Source of the DNA: a virus
Strand: one strand, 5' to 3'
Length of the DNA stretch: 44,166 bases
IMG/VR virus record: IMGVR_UViG_3300037486_000228
Location: 1-44,166 of that record
Positions 40,143-44,166 of the stretch are shown piece after piece (position 1 is the first letter of the stretch; the number at the start of each line of letters is the position of its first letter). A program made the position numbers and the translations under genes. A model generated the notes under the pieces. That model made no database searches. It saw only the letters and a list, made by a program, of their open reading frames with translations, and was not told where the DNA came from.

Positions 40143-42481
40143 TACAGTCGTATAAGTTCAACGGTACAAAGTTGACCTGCCACGTAATTCGATATTTTAT
40201 TGACATAAAAATACGCCTTGTATTGCGACAGGTAAATCGGAATATTATGTTTCAATCCTGCCACCTCGTAAACGGGCAGATTAAATTTTGCCCGGCGGAC
40301 ATTTGCCTTTGTCAGCATCCGTGACAGGGATGAATAATAATAAATCAGGTTCGAGAATGATACCGGGAGTGACTGTGCAGATTTTGGTGACTGTACCTGA
40401 TACGATGGTGCGGCGAAAATCCCTGTAAGCGGTGCAGCAGTTTCACGGATCCAAAATTCCTTCTCGTATGGCGGTGATGCAATAGATCGGATATGATCCA
40501 CGTAAACAATCCGGGGATCAATATCTTCGGCTGAATCATAAACAGCATCGTCGTCATTCCATTTATTGAAATTTATCCTGCTGACATTAACGGAGAAATT
40601 CGTTATAAGGATCGTGACTTCATCGCAGGTTGAAAGGATCAGTTGAACGATATCCTTGCGTTCCGGTAGTGTTTCATCATTGAACGGCAGATCGCCCATC
40701 CCGTTATCAGGTAATACGTCATCGGACTGTTTATAATGCAGATGATTATGCTGTCCGTAATCCCCGAATTTAAACTCGACTTCATCATCCCGTTCTGAAA
40801 GATATGCTGACCAATCGCGTGCGATAAGAAAGTTATCATAAAGTTCAGAATAATTCCAGAACTTTATTTTTCGATCCCGTGCCGTTACGTCCGGTACCAA
40901 CCCGAACAGATTACATACGAGTTTTATAAAATCCGTCTGTGACATATCGGGTAAATATAATCTCGGTTCAACTGTCGAGCCGTATCCGATCAGCGCATCA
41001 CTTATTTCAGTTATGCCCCAAAACCAGTAGTAAAATAATATCGGTGATGCAGAAATAAGTATTGGTTGTCCGGCTGTTACGCCTGATGCCTCGAATTCGT
41101 ATGACCATGTTAACGGATATGATGAAGTGAGAATCATATCTCCAACGTCAACCCCTCCGATATAAACTGTCAGCGTTGGGGGCGGTGATAATAAAGTCCC
41201 TGCAACGATATTCGCAGTCAGTTTATAAGTTCCATCGAACGGGGCGTAATAATATCCGGTAGCAAATGTCGCATTCCCTTTAATAACTGTTACACCGGGA
41301 AAACTAATATTTCCAAGTACCCGATCCGTCGGGTATCCAAGCGCCCCGCCCCAGAACATTGAATACAGGTATTTTTCAGTATCTGAAATCGCACGGGACG
41401 TTATCGGCATATACAGTTTCGAGAACAGATCAGAACTGATAATCGGGCCACCCGTCAGGGTGAATCCTGCTGTCGTAAATATTTCTTCCCAAATTGTCTG
41501 CAAACGGACAAATGGCCATATCCACCCTCCGTACATTTCTACTTTATCTCCGTCGTCTGTTAACGGGGCAATACTGCCATCGTCTGACGGTTCGCATAAC
41601 GGGTATACAACGTCCAGCGCAGGGCTAACGTCAGCATGAGTATCGGCCATGACTTCGGCAGTCCACTCATGATTACACCCGGCGAGTAGTAAATCAGTAA
41701 TTTTAAGCCCGGCGATCAGGTTAAAGAAATTCATATTACCAGAAATGATCGATACATAATAATACTGATCATCGACACGATCCAAAACTAATAATCCGCC
41801 TGTAATGACTTCGATATTATCCTGAATCAATTTACATTCCTGTCGCTGATACGGCAGATCAGTCGTTGCCCCGACTTCGCCTGACAATTCAAACAGACCA
41901 CGCATCGCCCGAGTTTTACGAATCCTAAACTGTGCCGTAAAATCTGACTGGCGGTCTTGAAGTTCAGCGATATTATTGACCTGTTTATTTATCGGGATTA
42001 CTTCGTCATCATCCATATCACACAGAATATCACCAATATACAGTAGCAATGTTTTCTGATATACTGATGAACTGTTCGGTAATTCTTTACGTGTTACTTC
42101 AAAGTCAAAAATATATCCTGTCGTTCCCGGTTCTTTGATCAGGTGTTCACCCCGTGTAATTTCAACCTCACGCCATACGCCGGATTCGTATTGCTCGACT
42201 CGTTCTGCCAATAACAGTCCTGTAAATCCCTGAATGTTTCCGGGTGTTATTCCGTGCAGGGTAACTTGATAACTGTATTCAGATCGGATCCGGGTTGACC
42301 GTTCGACCTTCGATATCACTGAAAAGAAATTCAGTACCTGAACGCCCTGTGATTCAGTCTGCATTTCGATTTCATAACCGTTCGTGAAATTGAAGTAATG
42401 CCATCCGTTGAACCACCATCGCAGATATATTCCTTCAACGCACCGGGATACCAGAATTTTCTTTTCGCAGATCGTTATCAT
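40142..42481 (-). CDS. Large tail-tip protein, 779 aa
   Basis: Residues 1-110 contain IYLRWWFNGWHYFNFTNG (19-36), clearly similar to the N-terminus of the fibre at 1-2083. The remainder is beta-rich with a long central region (about 200-560) and a C-terminal part ending KISNYVAGQLCTVELIRL. Large size and place directly before the tape measure gene suggest a tail-tip or distal tail scaffold that carries the fibre. No catalytic motif visible. Coupled to both neighbours (4-base overlap, TAATG). Confidence 0.65.
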   Translation of the reverse strand: MITICEKKILVSRCVEGIYLRWWFNGWHYFNFTNGYEIEMQTESQGVQVLNFFSVISKVERSTRIRSEYSYQVTLHGITPGNIQGFTGLLLAERVEQYESGVWREVEITRGEHLIKEPGTTGYIFDFEVTRKELPNSSSVYQKTLLLYIGDILCDMDDDEVIPINKQVNNIAELQDRQSDFTAQFRIRKTRAMRGLFELSGEVGATTDLPYQRQECKLIQDNIEVITGGLLVLDRVDDQYYYVSIISGNMNFFNLIAGLKITDLLLAGCNHEWTAEVMADTHADVSPALDVVYPLCEPSDDGSIAPLTDDGDKVEMYGGWIWPFVRLQTIWEEIFTTAGFTLTGGPIISSDLFSKLYMPITSRAISDTEKYLYSMFWGGALGYPTDRVLGNISFPGVTVIKGNATFATGYYYAPFDGTYKLTANIVAGTLLSPPPTLTVYIGGVDVGDMILTSSYPLTWSYEFEASGVTAGQPILISASPILFYYWFWGITEISDALIGYGSTVEPRLYLPDMSQTDFIKLVCNLFGLVPDVTARDRKIKFWNYSELYDNFLIARDWSAYLSERDDEVEFKFGDYGQHNHLHYKQSDDVLPDNGMGDLPFNDETLPERKDIVQLILSTCDEVTILITNFSVNVSRINFNKWNDDDAVYDSAEDIDPRIVYVDHIRSIASPPYEKEFWIRETAAPLTGIFAAPSYQVQSPKSAQSLPVSFSNLIYYYSSLSRMLTKANVRRAKFNLPVYEVAGLKHNIPIYLSQYKAYFYVNKISNYVAGQLCTVELIRL

Positions 42482-42756
42482 TTCAGGTAGCAGTAAAGTT
42501 TATTGTAGATCATTGCAGTCATTATCCCGGCTGATATAAAGAATCCGAGTTCGATAATCTGAAACGGCTTTACGATCAGGAAATACCACAGGCAGAATTG
42601 CCCAGTAAAACAACGGTAGCATCCACCGAGCGGTTTACATAACCACCACGGAAGCCGTTCAATTAATTTCCTGTACCAAGTAAGACAGGTGCGTTCGTCC
42701 TGAATCAGTGCAGAAATCATAAATGCTACAAGCGATATTTGGAGTATTTCAATCAT
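42478..42756 (-). CDS. Small membrane protein with Cys motif in the tail operon, 92 aa
   Basis: Two to three hydrophobic helices: LQISLVAFMISALI (5-18), FCLWYFLIVKPFQIIELGFF and IMTAMIYNKLYCYL. Between them is WLCKPLGGCYRCFTGQF (about 38-54), three Cys in a CX4-5CXXC arrangement. Starts in a TAATG overlap with the fibre gene. A membrane protein between fibre and tail-tip genes is out of place for a virion part; a role in the infected cell membrane is likely. Confidence 0.6.
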   Translation of the reverse strand: MIEILQISLVAFMISALIQDERTCLTWYRKLIERLPWWLCKPLGGCYRCFTGQFCLWYFLIVKPFQIIELGFFISAGIMTAMIYNKLYCYLK

Positions 42757-44166
42757 TAATTTGTAGTTACCGTAACCAGCTTAACAACCAATGAAGCGAC
42801 GGCAGCATTGGAAGCAGCAGAACGGGCGGCGTTATTTCCTGCAATATTGATTGTATTCCCTGCTTGAAACGCCCACGTACCAGCATCGAGATCAATAAGT
42901 AGATTATCAACTTCCGCAGTTGTTAGACCAAATCCCAAATTTGGCAAGAATACAACATATTGCATATTAGCCGCCCACGCCCTTCCGGCAGTATAATCAG
43001 TCATACTTGAGCCGACTATTTGTAAATACGTTATACCGGCTGGTATTTCGTCAATCCTCCCACTTAAATTCCCACTTAACATTGAGAAGGTTATTATACT
43101 TGCCGGAAGATCATTGACATCACAATTTATCGTTGTTCCACCTGCGATTATAAATTCAACGAGATTAACTGGCAAATCAATAACGTCGCCAGAAAGCGCG
43201 GAATTATTTGTAACTCCAAAATATAGTAACCCGGCTGGCAGGTCTGCAATATCGCCATTGACGACTCCGGTAGTGAATATATAAAATCTTTGTAACGTTG
43301 CTGGTAAGTCTGCAATGTCTCCTCCAAACGTTACGGCAGCACCGGAACAATAAAAATATGTCAATGCAACTGGCAGATCAGCAAAATCACCAGTAACAAT
43401 TCCAGTAGTAGCCAAACTGAAAAACGTAACACCAACCGGAATGTCTGCTAAATCTCCCTGTATTGAACTACCACTGTCCACAAGGAAATAAGTTAAAGCT
43501 GCACTTATATCAGATATATTACCAGACAGGCTATTGTTAACCACAAGAAAATAAGTTAATCCGGGCGGTAAATCTGATACTGCACCAGTTATTCCAACAC
43601 CACTGAACACGAAGTATGTTATTCCTGAAGGTAATTCACTTGCAACGAGATTAAATGTATTCCCTGACGTAAATTCAAAATACGTTAGGTTTGTGAATAA
43701 TAATGGATTCCCTCCGATTGTGGGACTATTCGATCCTCCGGGAGTCCATCCGCCACCTGCTCCGCCAAGTCGTGTAACTTTTGACGAATCGCTGAAATTA
43801 ATTACACCAGTTCCTATGGGACATCTCATGTAAAGAGTACGCAGACCACCGCTTGTAACCAACAAAGAAGTAGATTCGTCGAGTGTTCCTGCTGGATCAG
43901 AATAAAAACGCCCTGCCCCGCTGATTGTCAAAGTTATATTACTTGACACAATCATATTCATTGAGGTCACACCACTGCCGTCCCCTTGTTTTGTTATACC
44001 AAGACTGAATGCTGACGATTGAGAAATTGTGTTAGAATTAACTGTTTGCCATGATATTGATTCTGCACGAACACGGTAATAGTATTGCGTGTTTTCTAAC
44101 AAGCCAGTTACGGGATATGAAGTAACATTTCCGACGGACAGATTGTTGTAACCGGGAACGAATGAA
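42756..44166 (-). CDS. Composite tail fibre, C-terminal part (5' end beyond window edge)
   Basis: Same protein as at 1-2083, in a slightly different version: FN3 end, linker, then leucine-rich repeats and a final cap (LTTAEVDNLLIDLDAGTW, then NAARSAASNAAVASLVVKL). The frame stays open to the window edge; the first in-frame ATG at 44102 (MLENTQYYYRV) lies inside the FN3 domain and is not the real start. Only eight residue changes against the left copy in the shared 343 codons. It provides the missing 3' end: stop at 42756-42758. Confidence 0.85.
   Translation of the reverse strand, partial: SFVPGYNNLSVGNVTSYPVTGLLENTQYYYRVRAESISWQTVNSNTISQSSAFSLGITKQGDGSGVTSMNMIVSSNITLTISGAGRFYSDPAGTLDESTSLLVTSGGLRTLYMRCPIGTGVINFSDSSKVTRLGGAGGGWTPGGSNSPTIGGNPLLFTNLTYFEFTSGNTFNLVASELPSGITYFVFSGVGITGAVSDLPPGLTYFLVVNNSLSGNISDISAALTYFLVDSGSSIQGDLADIPVGVTFFSLATTGIVTGDFADLPVALTYFYCSGAAVTFGGDIADLPATLQRFYIFTTGVVNGDIADLPAGLLYFGVTNNSALSGDVIDLPVNLVEFIIAGGTTINCDVNDLPASIITFSMLSGNLSGRIDEIPAGITYLQIVGSSMTDYTAGRAWAANMQYVVFLPNLGFGLTTAEVDNLLIDLDAGTWAFQAGNTINIAGNNAARSAASNAAVASLVVKLVTVTTN
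43136..44166. repeat. Imperfect terminal direct repeat, right copy
   Basis: Partner of bases 1-1031; gap-free, about 59 mismatches, of which about 46 correspond to left-copy positions 361-780. Joining the ends removes 1031 bases and gives a circle of about 43,135 bases with an intact fibre gene. Confidence 0.95.

Noticed and set aside
1-44166. tRNA genes, CRISPR arrays, insertion sequences or an integrase with attachment site
   Set aside because: No cloverleaf, no regularly spaced repeats, no transposase or recombinase motifs were found by eye on either strand.

Overview
The window is essentially one complete tailed-phage genome (siphovirus-like: tape measure, connector and tail-tip genes, no sheath gene seen) that most likely infects a Bacteroidetes host. 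The host guess rests on a FISUMP domain in a tail protein, three exact matches to the Bacteroidetes promoter -7 box TAnnTTTG placed in front of operons, A/T-rich leaders without Shine-Dalgarno sequences, and lipoprotein signals. The first 1031 bases recur at the right end (43136-44166) with no gaps and about 59 mismatches. The simplest reading is a circular or circularly permuted genome of about 43.1 kb whose two contig ends carry two natural variants of one fibre gene.

Layout. A control region (about 10.85-11.44 kb) separates two divergent transcription units. Rightward (11.44-21.34 kb) lies the early region: many very small genes, a DUF932-type protein, a recombination pair (putative single-strand annealing protein and YqaJ exonuclease), an HNH nuclease, a replisome-organiser-like gene with iterons inside it (candidate origin), a DnaA-C-like small protein and NinG. 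It ends in a strong terminator at 21.4 kb, facing the end of the late genes.

Leftward from 10.8 kb: a SplB-like radical SAM enzyme, a ParB-like protein, a radical SAM/SPASM enzyme and a TET-associated-type glycosyltransferase, then TerS, TerL and the tail genes. The tail genes run through the contig ends (composite FISUMP-FN3-LRR fibre) to a 779-residue tail protein and the tape measure at 38 kb. Next comes a carbohydrate cassette (three GT-A glycosyltransferases, a glycosyltransferase-methyltransferase fusion, a B12-type radical SAM enzyme and a DUF115-like protein; 32.6-37.8 kb). It is followed by a promoter and the head genes in the order protease, capsid, tube-like protein, portal, connector, then adhesin-like virion proteins and a lysis cassette (DUF5675 endolysin, holin, unimolecular spanin) ending at 21.4 kb.

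Odd points: the head genes are separated from the terminase by the whole tail module and are transcribed in reverse of the usual portal-to-capsid order; the 27.25-38.0 kb block differs in base composition; and two separate clusters mix radical SAM enzymes with glycosyltransferases, one directly before the terminase, one between tail and head. I see no integrase, repressor, DNA polymerase, tRNA or CRISPR array, so a lytic, host-replisome-dependent phage is the best guess.
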